A DNA stretch of 64,000 bases, taken from NCBI GenBank assembly GCA_964250615.1, contig CAXUGM010000014.1. The stretch is one strand, 5' to 3'. The translations under genes were made by a program, and so were the position numbers. The DNA comes from Blautia sp900556555. Lineage in GTDB: Bacteria > Bacillota > Clostridia > Lachnospirales > Lachnospiraceae. Below are positions 41,169 to 50,354 of this stretch, piece by piece (the first letter of the stretch is position 1; each line of letters begins with the position of its first letter). The notes under the pieces are model-generated. The model saw only the letters and a list, made by a program, of their open reading frames with translations. It was not told where the DNA came from and made no database searches.

Positions 41169-42183
41169 AATTAAATCCATATAGTTTTTGTACTACCTTA
41201 TAAATCGCTACTGCTGTTTTTCTTCCGCTTCCTCCCGGCAGATTCACACCTCTTCCGATAATACCCATATATAATTTCCTGTAAATACGGGAATCTGCAT
41301 TTTTTAAATATCTCCATAAATCCTTCTTCTTCTCCAGGTTTTCTTCTGTACCAGAACGGATTAGCATAATAGAAGAAACTCCCATGATAATTTCCAGATA
41401 ACGGAGCATATAACGTTTGATATTTTTATCAATATTTCTTACTCCTGCAATGGTGTCAATCATCATTCTGTTTACCAGAAGCTGCTGGTCAATCCTCCTA
41501 ATCATCACATCTTCATGAACAGACTGGTCATCTCTTCCTATGAAATAACGATAGAAATTTACGTCCATATAATACATGGTCTTCACATGAGGCAATGGCT
41601 GATATACAAAGAGATTATCTACATAAAATGTATGTTTCGGCAACTCCAGCCCACAGTCTCTCAAAAGTCCGGTACGGTAGATCACAGAATGCATAAGAAT
41701 GTATTTTCCGATAGGCATTCTCCCCATTTCTTTCCAGGTAAACAACTGATCCACGGGCATATAATTTTTATACCGCATGACTTTTTTCCTCTTTGCGCCC
41801 TGCTTTTCATACACAAAATTACTGATCATCATATCCAGAGTCTGAGGACCTCCGGTAATCTCACGAAGCTTTCCCAGAATTGCCAGATACGCCTCTTTGT
41901 TTACCCAGTCATCACTGTCCACAACCTTAAAATACAGTCCTGTTGCATTTCTAAGCCCTGCATTTACAGCCTCCCCATGACCCCCGTTTTCCTGATGGAT
42001 TGCTTTTACAATATTGGGATATTTGGCGGCATATTCATCTGCAATATCCGCTGTATCATCTTTTGAACCGTCATCCACGATTAAGATTTCCACCAGATTT
42101 CCACCTTCCAAAAGAGAGTCCACACAGTTTCTCATATAGTCCTGTGAATTATAACAGGGCACTGCTATTGACAATAATTTCAT
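41167..42183 (-). CDS. Family 2 glycosyltransferase
   Basis: A cytosolic GT-A protein of 338 residues. The nucleotide-sugar fold shows SIAVPCYNSQDYMRNCVDSLL, LIVDDGSKDDT and VVDSDDWVNKEAY, the last being the DxD-type metal site. The C-terminal third (about 215-338) is helical and basic, without a membrane helix. The acceptor is unknown; wall teichoic acid, exopolysaccharide or glycolipid are possibilities. It follows mutY directly, its start codon lying immediately after the mutY stop. Confidence 0.88.
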   Translation of the reverse strand: MKLLSIAVPCYNSQDYMRNCVDSLLEGGNLVEILIVDDGSKDDTADIADEYAAKYPNIVKAIHQENGGHGEAVNAGLRNATGLYFKVVDSDDWVNKEAYLAILGKLREITGGPQTLDMMISNFVYEKQGAKRKKVMRYKNYMPVDQLFTWKEMGRMPIGKYILMHSVIYRTGLLRDCGLELPKHTFYVDNLFVYQPLPHVKTMYYMDVNFYRYFIGRDDQSVHEDVMIRRIDQQLLVNRMMIDTIAGVRNIDKNIKRYMLRYLEIIMGVSSIMLIRSGTEENLEKKKDLWRYLKNADSRIYRKLYMGIIGRGVNLPGGSGRKTAVAIYKVVQKLYGFN

Positions 42184-43236
42184 CTAAAAGTCCTCCTCAA
42201 TATATTTTCTATATGCACTAAACGCAGCAGGAATCGGGTATTTCCCCTTTGATTCTTTCTTATCAACAAATATTAAATCTCCTATTCTTTTCTCTTCTGT
42301 AGCAGCTACTTTTATGAAATATCCCTTCATATGCCACTCTACATGAGAAAATATATGCTTTGCTTCCCCTGCTTCTACAATATGCAAAGGCATCAAAGAA
42401 AGCTTTTCCACATACGCCAGAATTTCATCTCTGGACAAATATCCTTCCTGATTAGGCAGCTCATACAAACCTGCCAGAAGCCCCTTTGACGGACGTTTAT
42501 GAATGGCAAATTCCTGTCCGTTTTGTATCACCAGCACTGTTCTTTCTTCTATCTTTCTCTGCTTTTTTTGTGCCTTGTGAGGATAATCCATGACCGTTCC
42601 ATGCTCCTTTGCCTTGCACAAATGTGCTACAGGGCACTGCCCGCATTTTGCCATTGTGTTTGGCACACAAACGGTTGCTCCCAGCTCCATAAGACTCTGG
42701 TTAAAATCACCCGGGCGGTCTTTCGGCATAACCTCCCTCAGCTTATTTTCAATCTTCTTTTTCATGGATTGTTTTAAAATATCCTCTGGATCTTCTGTAA
42801 TTCTGGTAATAACACGCAGCACATTCCCATCCACCGCTGGTTCCGATATCCCATATGCAATGGAAGCCACTGCACCTGCCGTATAACTTCCTATTCCCGG
42901 CAGTTTCAGCAGTTTTTCATAATCCGCAGGCAAAACACCTTCATACTTTTCCATCACTTCGATGGCTGCTTTCTGCATGTTCTTCACCCGGTTATAATAT
43001 CCAAGACCTTCCCACAGCTTTAACAGACGCTCCTGAGGGCAGGCAGCCAGGTCAGCAACCCCGGGCAATGCTTCTGTAAATCTGGCATAATAAGATTTTA
43101 CAGCTTCCACCCTGGTCTGCTGCAGCATGATCTCAGAAATCCATACATGATATGGTGTTTGATCCTGACGCCACGGAAGAATCCGTTTATTTTCATCAAA
43201 CCACTGAAGAAGCGGTTCTGCAATCTGTTCTAACAT
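42184..43236 (-). CDS. mutY: A/G-specific adenine DNA glycosylase
   Basis: A protein of 350 residues that removes adenine opposite 8-oxoguanine. The N-terminal HhH-GPD domain has WISEIMLQQTRVEAV, LPGIGSYTAGAVASIAYG with the helix-hairpin-helix, and VDGNVLRVITR with the catalytic Asp. CVPNTMAKCGQCPVAHLC gives the four [4Fe-4S] cysteines. The C-terminal NUDIX-like domain (about 225-350) recognises 8-oxoG. It overlaps sfsA by 7 bases. Confidence 0.95.
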   Translation of the reverse strand: MLEQIAEPLLQWFDENKRILPWRQDQTPYHVWISEIMLQQTRVEAVKSYYARFTEALPGVADLAACPQERLLKLWEGLGYYNRVKNMQKAAIEVMEKYEGVLPADYEKLLKLPGIGSYTAGAVASIAYGISEPAVDGNVLRVITRITEDPEDILKQSMKKKIENKLREVMPKDRPGDFNQSLMELGATVCVPNTMAKCGQCPVAHLCKAKEHGTVMDYPHKAQKKQRKIEERTVLVIQNGQEFAIHKRPSKGLLAGLYELPNQEGYLSRDEILAYVEKLSLMPLHIVEAGEAKHIFSHVEWHMKGYFIKVAATEEKRIGDLIFVDKKESKGKYPIPAAFSAYRKYIEEDF

Positions 43237-43949
43237 AAAGTCTCCTGTTCTTCTGATTCTTCTTTTCCATTCACATAAACCCTAACAGGTTTCGCCAGAT
43301 TAATCAAGTCTTTTCTCACCTGGCAGGAATATGCCAGAATGTGTACGCCTGCTTTTTCTGCTTCCTGCAATGCCTGCCCAAATTCCGGATGCGTACTGTA
43401 ATTGGGTTCAAAATACTTTACATCTTCCATCTGTATGACAAACATAATATATGCTTCATAACCATCCTTTATACAATGACACAATTCCCTGATATGTTTT
43501 ACACCTCTTTCGGTAGGTGCATCCGGAAACCGAACTACTCCGTTTTCTTCCAGAGTAACCCCTTTGATTTCCATAAAAATTTTCCGTTTCCCACTCTCAA
43601 TATAGAGATCAAACCGCGATGAACCATAGGAAACTTCTCTTCTGATGACTGCTTCTTTGCCAAACAGATTCCCTTCTTTTAGCCATTCTTCCACTACCCT
43701 GTTCGGTATCTGGGAATCCATATTAATAAGTTTCTTTCCCTTCTGCACTGCAATCACATCATACTGTGTTTTTCTCTTTGGGTTGTCACTTTTTTCCAAA
43801 AAAACAAGGGTACCGGGAACTAATAATTCCCGGCACCTCCCTGTATTTTTCACATGACATACCACTTCCTCCCCATTTATGTCCACATGCGCGATAAAAC
43901 GGTTTGGACGTCTAAGAAAAATTCCTTCTTCTACCTTCTGGTATCTCAT
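43230..43949 (-). CDS. sfsA: DNA/RNA nuclease SfsA family protein
   Basis: A protein of 239 residues of the SfsA family, originally named for sugar fermentation stimulation, with an OB-like N domain and a nuclease-like C domain. RRPNRFIAHVDINGEEVVCHVKNTGRCRELLVPG, GSSRFDLYIESGKRKIFMEIKGVTLEENGVVRFPDAPTERG and YEAYIMFVIQMEDV are the conserved blocks; the Asp, Glu-x-Lys set resembles PD-(D/E)xK nucleases. It lies between the HAD hydrolase and mutY. Confidence 0.94.
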   Translation of the reverse strand: MRYQKVEEGIFLRRPNRFIAHVDINGEEVVCHVKNTGRCRELLVPGTLVFLEKSDNPKRKTQYDVIAVQKGKKLINMDSQIPNRVVEEWLKEGNLFGKEAVIRREVSYGSSRFDLYIESGKRKIFMEIKGVTLEENGVVRFPDAPTERGVKHIRELCHCIKDGYEAYIMFVIQMEDVKYFEPNYSTHPEFGQALQEAEKAGVHILAYSCQVRKDLINLAKPVRVYVNGKEESEEQETLC

Positions 43950-43980
43950 ATCCTATTATCTCCTGCTGTATCCTTTATGA

Positions 43981-44799
43981 TCACTCTGTAAGTCCTTCAT
44001 ATATTTCTTTTACACTTTTAAAAATATACGTTGGCTTTACCTCTGAATTCTGAATATCTTCCATAGAAGCCTCGCCTGACAGAACACAGATGGTATCTAC
44101 TCCTGCCCGTTCCCCGGTCTTAATATCTGTATAAAGCCTGTCCCCTACAATCACAGCCTCTTCCGGACATTTATTCTGTTTTTTCAATACACAGTTTACC
44201 ATAATCGGCTCAGGTTTTCCAATAAAAAATGGTTCTTTTCCAGTAGCATTTTTCAGCATAATGCTCATAGATCCGCAATCCGGAATATATCCAAAACTTA
44301 CCGGACATACCAAATCCGGATTCGTAGCTAAATATGCTACATCTTTCCCCAGCATGATACATGTATTTCTGATTTTTTCTGAAGTATTTTCCGTATCAAA
44401 ACCAATGAGTACGACAGATGCTCTGTCATCTACTTCTGTCACAACTTCGATTCCTGATTTTCGCAGTTCCTGCACCAGAGAATCTGTTCCCATGCAATAA
44501 ACAACCTGGCCAGGATAGTTCTCCTGCAAGTACATAGCAGTAGCCTGGCTTGATGTATAAAAATGTTCATAACCTGCACAAATCCCCATGGCTCTTACTT
44601 TTTCCACGTAATCCTCTACAGATTTTGAAGAATTGTTTGTGATAAAAATATACTGTCCGCCCTGTTCTTCAATGGCTTTTAAAAAATCCAAAGTCCCTTC
44701 AAAAATCTGATTTTCATTGTAAATAGTTCCATCCATGTCCAGCAGATACAAGGATTTCTTTTTCAATCCATCTGCCTGTTTTCCTGTGTAATCTAACAT
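43981..44799 (-). CDS. HAD-IIA family sugar/glycerol phosphatase (NagD-like)
   Basis: A protein of 272 residues. HAD motif I LLDMDGTIYNEN has the nucleophilic and acid/base Asp, motif II FITNNSSKS, and motif III-IV KPEPIMVNCVL and VGDRLYTDIKTGERAG. The C2 cap sits between motifs II and III, the IIA class that includes NagD and 4-nitrophenyl/glycerol-phosphate phosphatases. It follows the glycerol-3-phosphate dehydrogenase genes by 10 bases, so glycerol phosphate is a reasonable substrate. Confidence 0.9.
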   Translation of the reverse strand: MLDYTGKQADGLKKKSLYLLDMDGTIYNENQIFEGTLDFLKAIEEQGGQYIFITNNSSKSVEDYVEKVRAMGICAGYEHFYTSSQATAMYLQENYPGQVVYCMGTDSLVQELRKSGIEVVTEVDDRASVVLIGFDTENTSEKIRNTCIMLGKDVAYLATNPDLVCPVSFGYIPDCGSMSIMLKNATGKEPFFIGKPEPIMVNCVLKKQNKCPEEAVIVGDRLYTDIKTGERAGVDTICVLSGEASMEDIQNSEVKPTYIFKSVKEIYEGLTE

Positions 44800-44809
44800 C
44801 GGTTTCTCC

Positions 44810-45175
44810 TTACTTCATCTGTACATTTCTGGTAGCGATTAAATCTACCCCTGTATGACAGATATCCTTTACAACAACATCCCCTATTGCTACAGGAGCT
44901 TGTATTTCTATTTTTTTCAGGGCTGCTGCACATTCTTTTACTTTTGCTTTTGGAATATCTGAGGCTGTTTTTACAGAAACAACTGGCAATTTCCCACCAC
45001 GGACTCTCACGCTGGAAGTAAGAATACGTGCAGGTGCTGTCAGCTCCTTTTCCCCATATTCTTTTCCTTTTGGACAGGTATTTCCCTCTACTTTTATCAC
45101 TGTTCCCTGTTCCATGGTTACCACAAGGCCGCATCCTAAAGGACAGTTAATACAAATCAATTCTCTTGTTTCCAT
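44810..45175 (-). CDS. DUF1667 domain protein, small subunit of the glycerol-3-phosphate oxidising complex
   Basis: A protein of 121 residues. The N terminus ELICINCPLGCGLVVTME and GNTCPKGKEYGEKEL hold four cysteines in a CxxCxxxC...C pattern able to bind an Fe-S cluster or zinc. The rest is a small beta-rich domain. DUF1667 proteins regularly accompany GlpA-like and GlpB-like dehydrogenases in Firmicutes, as here. It overlaps the FAD protein by one base and may pass electrons from the complex to an acceptor. Confidence 0.9.
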   Translation of the reverse strand: METRELICINCPLGCGLVVTMEQGTVIKVEGNTCPKGKEYGEKELTAPARILTSSVRVRGGKLPVVSVKTASDIPKAKVKECAAALKKIEIQAPVAIGDVVVKDICHTGVDLIATRNVQMK

Positions 45176-46470
45176 TATTCTGCCTCCTCTATTTTCATTA
45201 CAATTCTATCCAATCCCTCTGCTGATGTCAAATCTGTTTTTTTCAATATGATCTGTTCCATTTCCCCGGGAGCCAGTTTTTTCTTTTTCTTATGAATGAT
45301 TCGCTTCTCTCCAAGATAAACACTGATATATACATCTTTGAAAACAGCTCCTACACGGAAACGCACGGTAAGTTTCTCTTCCATATGAGACAGGCGTATC
45401 ACCTGAGGAACACTGTAACGGACTCCTCCCATGGTCTGTATTTCTATAGTCCCGCTATCTTCTTTGCTTGTTGCTGATTCTTCTTCATCCCACTGGCTGA
45501 TATACTCCGCTGCATGGTATCCTGCCTTTCCTGCCTCTTCTGAAACATAGTCTACCAGATCATGTACATGAAGTACATTACCGCAGGCAAATACTCCCTC
45601 CACGCTGGTTTCAAGACTTTCGTTCACCACTGGTCCTGATGTAATCCGTGACAGCTCTACTCCCATATTATCTGATAATTCATTCTCAGGTATTAATCCA
45701 CAGGACAACAACAAGGTATCGCAGGAATAAAATTCTTCTGTTCCCGGTATTGGTTTTCTGTTCTCATCTACTTGTGCCAGTGTAACACCTGTGACCCTTT
45801 CTTTCCCCTGGATGTCAACTACGGTATGACTTAATTTTAACGGAATATCATAGTCCTGCAAACACTGTACAATGTTTCTCTGAAGCCCGCCGGAATAAGG
45901 CATCAGCTCTGCTACAACCTTCACTTTTGCACCTTCTAAAGTCATTCTCCTTGCCATGATCAGCCCAATATCTCCTGAGCCAAGAATCACAACTTCACGT
46001 CCCGGCATATAGCCTTCCATATTCACCAGTCTCTGGGCAGTACCTGCTGTATAAATACCAGCAGGTCTGTATCCTGGTATGTGCAGGGCACCTCTTGGCC
46101 GTTCTCTGCATCCCATTGCAAGAATCACTGCCTTGCCTTTCAGAGTCAAAAGACCTTCCTCACGGTTCATGGCAGTTACCATTTTTTCTCTTCCATCCAT
46201 GCTGATATCTAATACCATGGTATTTAATTTATATGGGATTTCAAGCTCCGCTGCCTGGTCAATAAAACGCTGGGCATATTCCGGCCCTGTCAATTCTTCC
46301 CGAAAGGTATGGAGACCAAATCCATTGTGAATACACTGGTTGAGAATACCTCCCAGTTCATGATCTCTTTCCAGAATCAACAGATTATCAATTCCCTGTC
46401 TTTTCGCTGAAACCGCCGCTGCAAGCCCTGCCGGACCGCCTCCTATAATAATCAAATCATATGTTGTCAT
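45175..46470 (-). CDS. FAD-dependent pyridine nucleotide-disulfide type oxidoreductase of the glp cluster
   Basis: A flavoprotein of 431 residues. The FAD motif is DLIIIGGGPAGLAAAVSAKRQG, a second nucleotide-binding motif is VVILGSGDIGLIMARR, and CGNVLHVHDLVDYVSEEA closes the FAD site. CRERPRGALHIPGYRPAGI is the conserved block of this glp-associated family, with no CxxxxC redox disulfide. It works with the GlpA-like and DUF1667 proteins as an anaerobic glycerol-3-phosphate dehydrogenase-type complex. I start at MTTYDLIIIGGG because GGAGGAG lies 6 bases upstream. Confidence 0.9.
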   Translation of the reverse strand: MTTYDLIIIGGGPAGLAAAVSAKRQGIDNLLILERDHELGGILNQCIHNGFGLHTFREELTGPEYAQRFIDQAAELEIPYKLNTMVLDISMDGREKMVTAMNREEGLLTLKGKAVILAMGCRERPRGALHIPGYRPAGIYTAGTAQRLVNMEGYMPGREVVILGSGDIGLIMARRMTLEGAKVKVVAELMPYSGGLQRNIVQCLQDYDIPLKLSHTVVDIQGKERVTGVTLAQVDENRKPIPGTEEFYSCDTLLLSCGLIPENELSDNMGVELSRITSGPVVNESLETSVEGVFACGNVLHVHDLVDYVSEEAGKAGYHAAEYISQWDEEESATSKEDSGTIEIQTMGGVRYSVPQVIRLSHMEEKLTVRFRVGAVFKDVYISVYLGEKRIIHKKKKKLAPGEMEQIILKKTDLTSAEGLDRIVMKIEEAE

Positions 46471-46489
46471 GTCTTGCTCCTCCATCCTC

Positions 46490-47929
46490 TCACTCTAAAT
46501 CTTCTTTTATCACACCAGTCAGCAAGGTTGATTTTCCTCCTGCTTTTGTAAGTTCTAAAGGCGACTTTCCAAGTTCTCTTGCAAGAATTTCCATGGTTCT
46601 CGGTGCACAAAATCCAGACTGACATCTGCCCATTCCTGCCCTGGTTCTCCGCTTCACACCATCTAAGGATCTTGCGCCCAAAGGTCGTCGGATGGCATTG
46701 ACAATCTCCCCTTCTGTGACGGTCTCACAGCGGCAGATCACATTTCCGTAGGCCGGATCTTCTGCAATAAGCACCTGTATTTCTTCCTTGGAAGCCTCTG
46801 CAACACAAGGAATATCTTTTCTTTTGGCAATAAAATTTTCTTTTAATTCAGCCCCCAGTTTCTGACTCACTTCTTTGGCCAGATGGACTCCGATTGCCGG
46901 TGCACTGGACAATCCAGGAGACTCAATTCCTGCTGCATTGAAAAATCCAGGGGCACCCTCTGCCTCTCCCAGAACAAAATCTCCTCCGGCTTCTGTTGCC
47001 CGCAGCCCGGAAAAAGATGTGATGGTCATATGAAGAGGTACTTGTTCTGCACTGACTTTTGCCAGTCTTGTTAATTTCTCGATTCCAAATGCCGTTGTCT
47101 GCACACCGTCTTTCTCCTGAATATCCTCTGCTGTCGGCCCTGCAAGAAGATTTCCATGTACGGTCGGTGTAATCAGAACACCTTTTCCCATTGCTGTAGG
47201 AAGCTGGAAAATCGTGTGAGAAACAAACTTCCCTGCCTTTTTATCCATAAGGCAGTATTCTCCTCTTCTAGGTGTAATGGATAAGGTTTTGCTGCTTACC
47301 ATATTGTTAAAATAGTCTGCATAAACACCTGCTGCATTTACGATACAATGAGTTTCATACGTCTCTTTATTAGTCAAGATTCTATATCCATTCTCTGTTT
47401 TTTCAATCTTTTCCACCTGCGTATCAAACTGAAATTCGACCCCGTTCACATATGCATTTTCTGCCAGGGCAATGGTAAGTTTAAAAGGACAGACAATCCC
47501 ACCTGTAGGGGCATACAGCATCGCTTTTATATTTTTAGAAAGATTCGGCTCCATTTCCCAAATCCTGTCTCCCTGAATAATTTCCAGTCCCTGAACCCCG
47601 TTTTTCATTCCTTTTTCTTTTAACGCATATAAACCTGGTAAATCTTTTTCATCAAAACAAAGTACCAGAGAGCCGTTTCTTTTGTATGGAAAATCCAGTT
47701 CTTTGGAAAGTTCTTCCATCATCCGGCTTCCCTCTACATTCATTTTTGCCTTTAAACTTCCTGGTTTTGCGTCAAAGCCTGCGTGAATAATAGCACTGTT
47801 GGCTTTTGAAGTTCCGCAGCACACGTCTTCCTCTTTTTCCAGCACAATTGTTTTCAACTGATACCTGGATAATTCCCTGGCTATGGCACTTCCAATTACA
47901 CCTGCTCCGATTACTGCAACATCATACAT
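46490..47929 (-). CDS. GlpA-like FAD-dependent glycerol-3-phosphate dehydrogenase with BFD-like domain
   Basis: A protein of 479 residues. The DAO domain (about 1-370) begins YDVAVIGAGVIGSAIAREL and contains GTSKANSAIIHAGFD and ITPRRGEYCLMD. A C-terminal BFD-like [2Fe-2S] domain has CRCETVTEGEIVNAIRR and GRCQSGFCAPR. These match GlpA of the anaerobic complex or NAD(P)/FAD-dependent oxidoreductases of glp clusters. It converts glycerol 3-phosphate to dihydroxyacetone phosphate. I start at MYDVAVIGAG, as an upstream extension would cross the leader terminator. Expression probably depends on GlpP. Confidence 0.9.
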   Translation of the reverse strand: MYDVAVIGAGVIGSAIARELSRYQLKTIVLEKEEDVCCGTSKANSAIIHAGFDAKPGSLKAKMNVEGSRMMEELSKELDFPYKRNGSLVLCFDEKDLPGLYALKEKGMKNGVQGLEIIQGDRIWEMEPNLSKNIKAMLYAPTGGIVCPFKLTIALAENAYVNGVEFQFDTQVEKIEKTENGYRILTNKETYETHCIVNAAGVYADYFNNMVSSKTLSITPRRGEYCLMDKKAGKFVSHTIFQLPTAMGKGVLITPTVHGNLLAGPTAEDIQEKDGVQTTAFGIEKLTRLAKVSAEQVPLHMTITSFSGLRATEAGGDFVLGEAEGAPGFFNAAGIESPGLSSAPAIGVHLAKEVSQKLGAELKENFIAKRKDIPCVAEASKEEIQVLIAEDPAYGNVICRCETVTEGEIVNAIRRPLGARSLDGVKRRTRAGMGRCQSGFCAPRTMEILARELGKSPLELTKAGGKSTLLTGVIKEDLE

Positions 47930-47956
47930 AACTCTTATCTCCCTTCTTTTCCGAAA

Positions 47957-48012
47957 TAAAAAAAGACAAAGAGAATAAACATGGGTATCCATGTCTCATC
48001 CGCTTTGTCTCT
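47957..48012 (-). terminator. Leader terminator in front of the GlpA-like gene (likely GlpP target)
   Basis: AGACAAAG (48003-48010) pairs with CTTTGTCT (47964-47971), followed by a run of T on the minus strand. A small ACATGG/CCATGT hairpin sits inside. It lies between glpP and the dehydrogenase gene, and its 5' arm overlaps the motif AGAACAGAGAC that also occurs in the glpP leader. Confidence 0.75.
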
Positions 48013-48036
48013 GTTCTCCGGCGTATCTGTATTTTT

Positions 48037-48603
48037 TTACATAAACCACACCTGTTGGTTGGTGGTAGATATGGATACTGCACCTGCATTTAAAGCTGCC
48101 ATAATATCCTCTTTATCTGAAATTAATCCTCCTGCAATTACGGGAATTCTGCTCTCTTTACAAATCCTGCCAAGCACCTTTGGCATCACTCCCGGCAACA
48201 CTTCGATCATATCAGGATGTACACTTTCTGTCTGCCTCTGAATACTTTCGAATGCAATAGAATCAATCACAAAAAAACGCATAATAGCAAACAATCCCTC
48301 TTCTTTTGCCTGTCGGATCACCGCAGGTTTTGTGGAGATAATACCATCTGCATGGGTAACGGACTTCAAATAAGTCACTGCAATTTCCCTGCTGCTGAGA
48401 CCTGTTATTAAGTCAATATGAACCATAACTGTCTTCCCGGCTTTTTTTAATTCGCTGACAATACCGCTGATACTGCAGATATCTCCATACAAAACAAACA
48501 CGATCTGAATATCTGAATGTATGCACCTCTTCAATCCCGCATCGTCTTTAATTGCCGCAATGACCGGGCAATCTTCAAATTCTTCCATAAACCTTTGAAT
48601 CAT
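48037..48603 (-). CDS. glpP: Glycerol-3-phosphate responsive antiterminator
   Basis: A small protein of 188 residues of the GlpP family, which folds as a TIM barrel and binds leader RNA in the presence of glycerol 3-phosphate. VIAAIKDDAGLKRCIHSDIQIVFVLYGDICSI, TVMVHIDLITGLSSRE, ADGIISTKPAVIRQAK, IEVLPGVMPKVL and AGGLISDKEDIMAALNAGA are the family blocks. It heads the glp operon and lies just upstream of the leader terminator of the GlpA-like gene. Its own leader carries the same RNA motif, suggesting feedback. Confidence 0.95.
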   Translation of the reverse strand: MIQRFMEEFEDCPVIAAIKDDAGLKRCIHSDIQIVFVLYGDICSISGIVSELKKAGKTVMVHIDLITGLSSREIAVTYLKSVTHADGIISTKPAVIRQAKEEGLFAIMRFFVIDSIAFESIQRQTESVHPDMIEVLPGVMPKVLGRICKESRIPVIAGGLISDKEDIMAALNAGAVSISTTNQQVWFM

Positions 48604-48679
48604 ACACTTCCCCTTCTTGCCCTATCTTTGATTTTCTGCCAGGCAAAGAACAAGACAAGACCAAAAAACTGCCTGTACA

Positions 48680-48690
48680 GTCTCTGTTCT
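48680..48690 (-). promoter_or_regulatory. Candidate GlpP RNA motif in the glpP leader
   Basis: AGAACAGAGAC (minus reading) is identical to the motif at 48007-48017 in front of the GlpA-like gene. Both lie immediately 5' of a hairpin with a T-run, although here the hairpin is weak (ACTG/CAGT). Confidence 0.55.
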
Positions 48691-48709
48691 TGTCTCTCAC
48701 TCTTTTTTT

Positions 48710-48738
48710 ATTATACTACAGGAACTTCCCGGTTGCAA
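48710..48738 (-). promoter_or_regulatory. Sigma-A promoter of the glp operon
   Basis: TTGCAA (48733-48738), 17 bases, TATAAT (48710-48715) on the minus strand. The leader is about 100 bases. Confidence 0.8.
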
Positions 48739-48764
48739 GAACATCCAGGTAAAATTTCTGAATA

Positions 48765-50177
48765 TTATCTGTAAAAACACAAAATCGGGCATCCTGGTTC
48801 AATACTATTATAAAATCCTCCTGCAAAAGATACCGGAAGATTAATACAGCCATGAGAGCCATTGTATAAATAATAGCTTCCGCCAAAACGGTATCTCCAA
48901 TCTGCATCATGAAGACCGATTCCTCCATTAAACGGCATCCAGTAATCCACAGGAGATTCATAGTCATAACTGCCATCCGGATTCGGAGCTGGCCGCAGCA
49001 CCTGATTTTTGCTTTTGTAATATAAATAATAAGTTCCTGACGGTGTTCTTCTGCCAGAATTATAATACGTACCAGATACTAAATCAGAATCCATGATCAT
49101 ATTCCCGTCTTTATAAAACCATAAATGCTGTGCTGATAAATCAATCTCAACATATGTGTTTCCAATATCATTTTCCCCATAATTTACCGCAGTCCTGGCA
49201 TAAACAGGAGGTCTTTTTGTATCTGCGTGTGCCTGAATATCTGCAAGAAGCTGTGCGCTTTCTTTTTTGATATCAATGAGAAATCCATAGCTTCCGCCCT
49301 TGATTTCCACCGGCTGTCCTGTGGCTGTGCTGGTAATGGTTCTGGAACGCCCTACTGTATTATATTTCTCACTTAATGCATTCACATAAGCCCTGATATT
49401 TCGTCTTAGCTGTTCTGGATTCTCCACATAATTTCCATGTTCGTCATAAGTCATCCAGTCTTTCACAGTCATTCCATTTAGCACCTCTGTCTGTTCTCCA
49501 AAGGTATAGGTAACCGTAACTGCTGCACAACTGTTCCACACCTCTTGCTGATGTTTCAGTGCTGCATCTTCTTTTGTAATTGCTGGTTTCTTATACACCT
49601 CGGCTTCTTCTGCAGACCATGTTTCTTCCTTTTTTTCTACCGCCTCTTTTACCTTTGTAAGCACCATGTCCTTCTCTAAAGCAGTTCCAATTGTCTCCTC
49701 TTTAATCACAAACTGGTTGTTTTCAAATGCAATATATGCATCAGACGGGAGAGTCATATTTTCCTCTTTCATAGTGTCCATAGACTGCAATCTTTCTGCC
49801 AGTTTTTCTTCACTGAACTGAATTTCTTCTGATACCTTATATTCTTTCTTATTTCCAAAAAATCCAGAAAACCATATCCATGGATTTTGTTTTTTCATTA
49901 TTTTTTTTATTTCTCCGGATGAAAGATAGTGATAATCAATATCCTGACCCTGGATTTTCTCTTTCTTATTATCCTTAAAAACAAGTTCTAAGGAATACTC
50001 TTCTACTTTCTTTTTAATCTTATCTTCTGTATTTTTTACCGTTAAATTTTCACACAAAATCCCATTAATTGTAGTTCCATGCAAAAATTTATCCCTGTAA
50101 TAAAAAGTTCCTGCACCATAGAGGATTCCAAGTACAAGAACCGCAATTCCGCATCCATAAAACAGTTTTTTCTTCAC
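48765..50177 (-). CDS. L,D-transpeptidase with N-terminal membrane anchor
   Basis: A protein of 470 residues. A short basic start and one helix (YGCGIAVLVLGILYGAGTFYY) anchor it. A long outer region (about 30-330) holds two peptidoglycan-binding-4-like modules (GTTINGILCENLTVKNTEDKI and the repeat near 210-300). The YkuD domain ends with the catalytic HGCINLP preceded by YYLYNGS. It makes 3-3 crosslinks or attaches proteins in the wall. The start is GTG, with AGGAGG 6 bases before it; the upstream ATG reading lacks a ribosome site. Confidence 0.9.
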   Translation of the reverse strand: MKKKLFYGCGIAVLVLGILYGAGTFYYRDKFLHGTTINGILCENLTVKNTEDKIKKKVEEYSLELVFKDNKKEKIQGQDIDYHYLSSGEIKKIMKKQNPWIWFSGFFGNKKEYKVSEEIQFSEEKLAERLQSMDTMKEENMTLPSDAYIAFENNQFVIKEETIGTALEKDMVLTKVKEAVEKKEETWSAEEAEVYKKPAITKEDAALKHQQEVWNSCAAVTVTYTFGEQTEVLNGMTVKDWMTYDEHGNYVENPEQLRRNIRAYVNALSEKYNTVGRSRTITSTATGQPVEIKGGSYGFLIDIKKESAQLLADIQAHADTKRPPVYARTAVNYGENDIGNTYVEIDLSAQHLWFYKDGNMIMDSDLVSGTYYNSGRRTPSGTYYLYYKSKNQVLRPAPNPDGSYDYESPVDYWMPFNGGIGLHDADWRYRFGGSYYLYNGSHGCINLPVSFAGGFYNSIEPGCPILCFYR

Positions 50178-50260
50178 ATCAGGCCTCCTGCAATTTGCTC
50201 TTTTCCTTCCGCATACAGCCACCTAAACAGACCTGCCCGTATGTCGAAATGAATACTGCT

Positions 50261-50269
50261 ATTATAGCA
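50261..50269 (-). promoter_or_regulatory. Extended -10 promoter for the L,D-transpeptidase gene
   Basis: Minus-strand TGCTATAAT carries the TGn extension directly before a perfect -10. The -35 region is weak. The predicted leader is about 80 bases. Confidence 0.55.
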
Positions 50270-50354
50270 TATTTTTATTTCTAATATCGAAAAAAGCAGA
50301 AACCTAACAAAAAATTAAGAACTCTGTCATATTTTGACTCACATCCGAAATATC

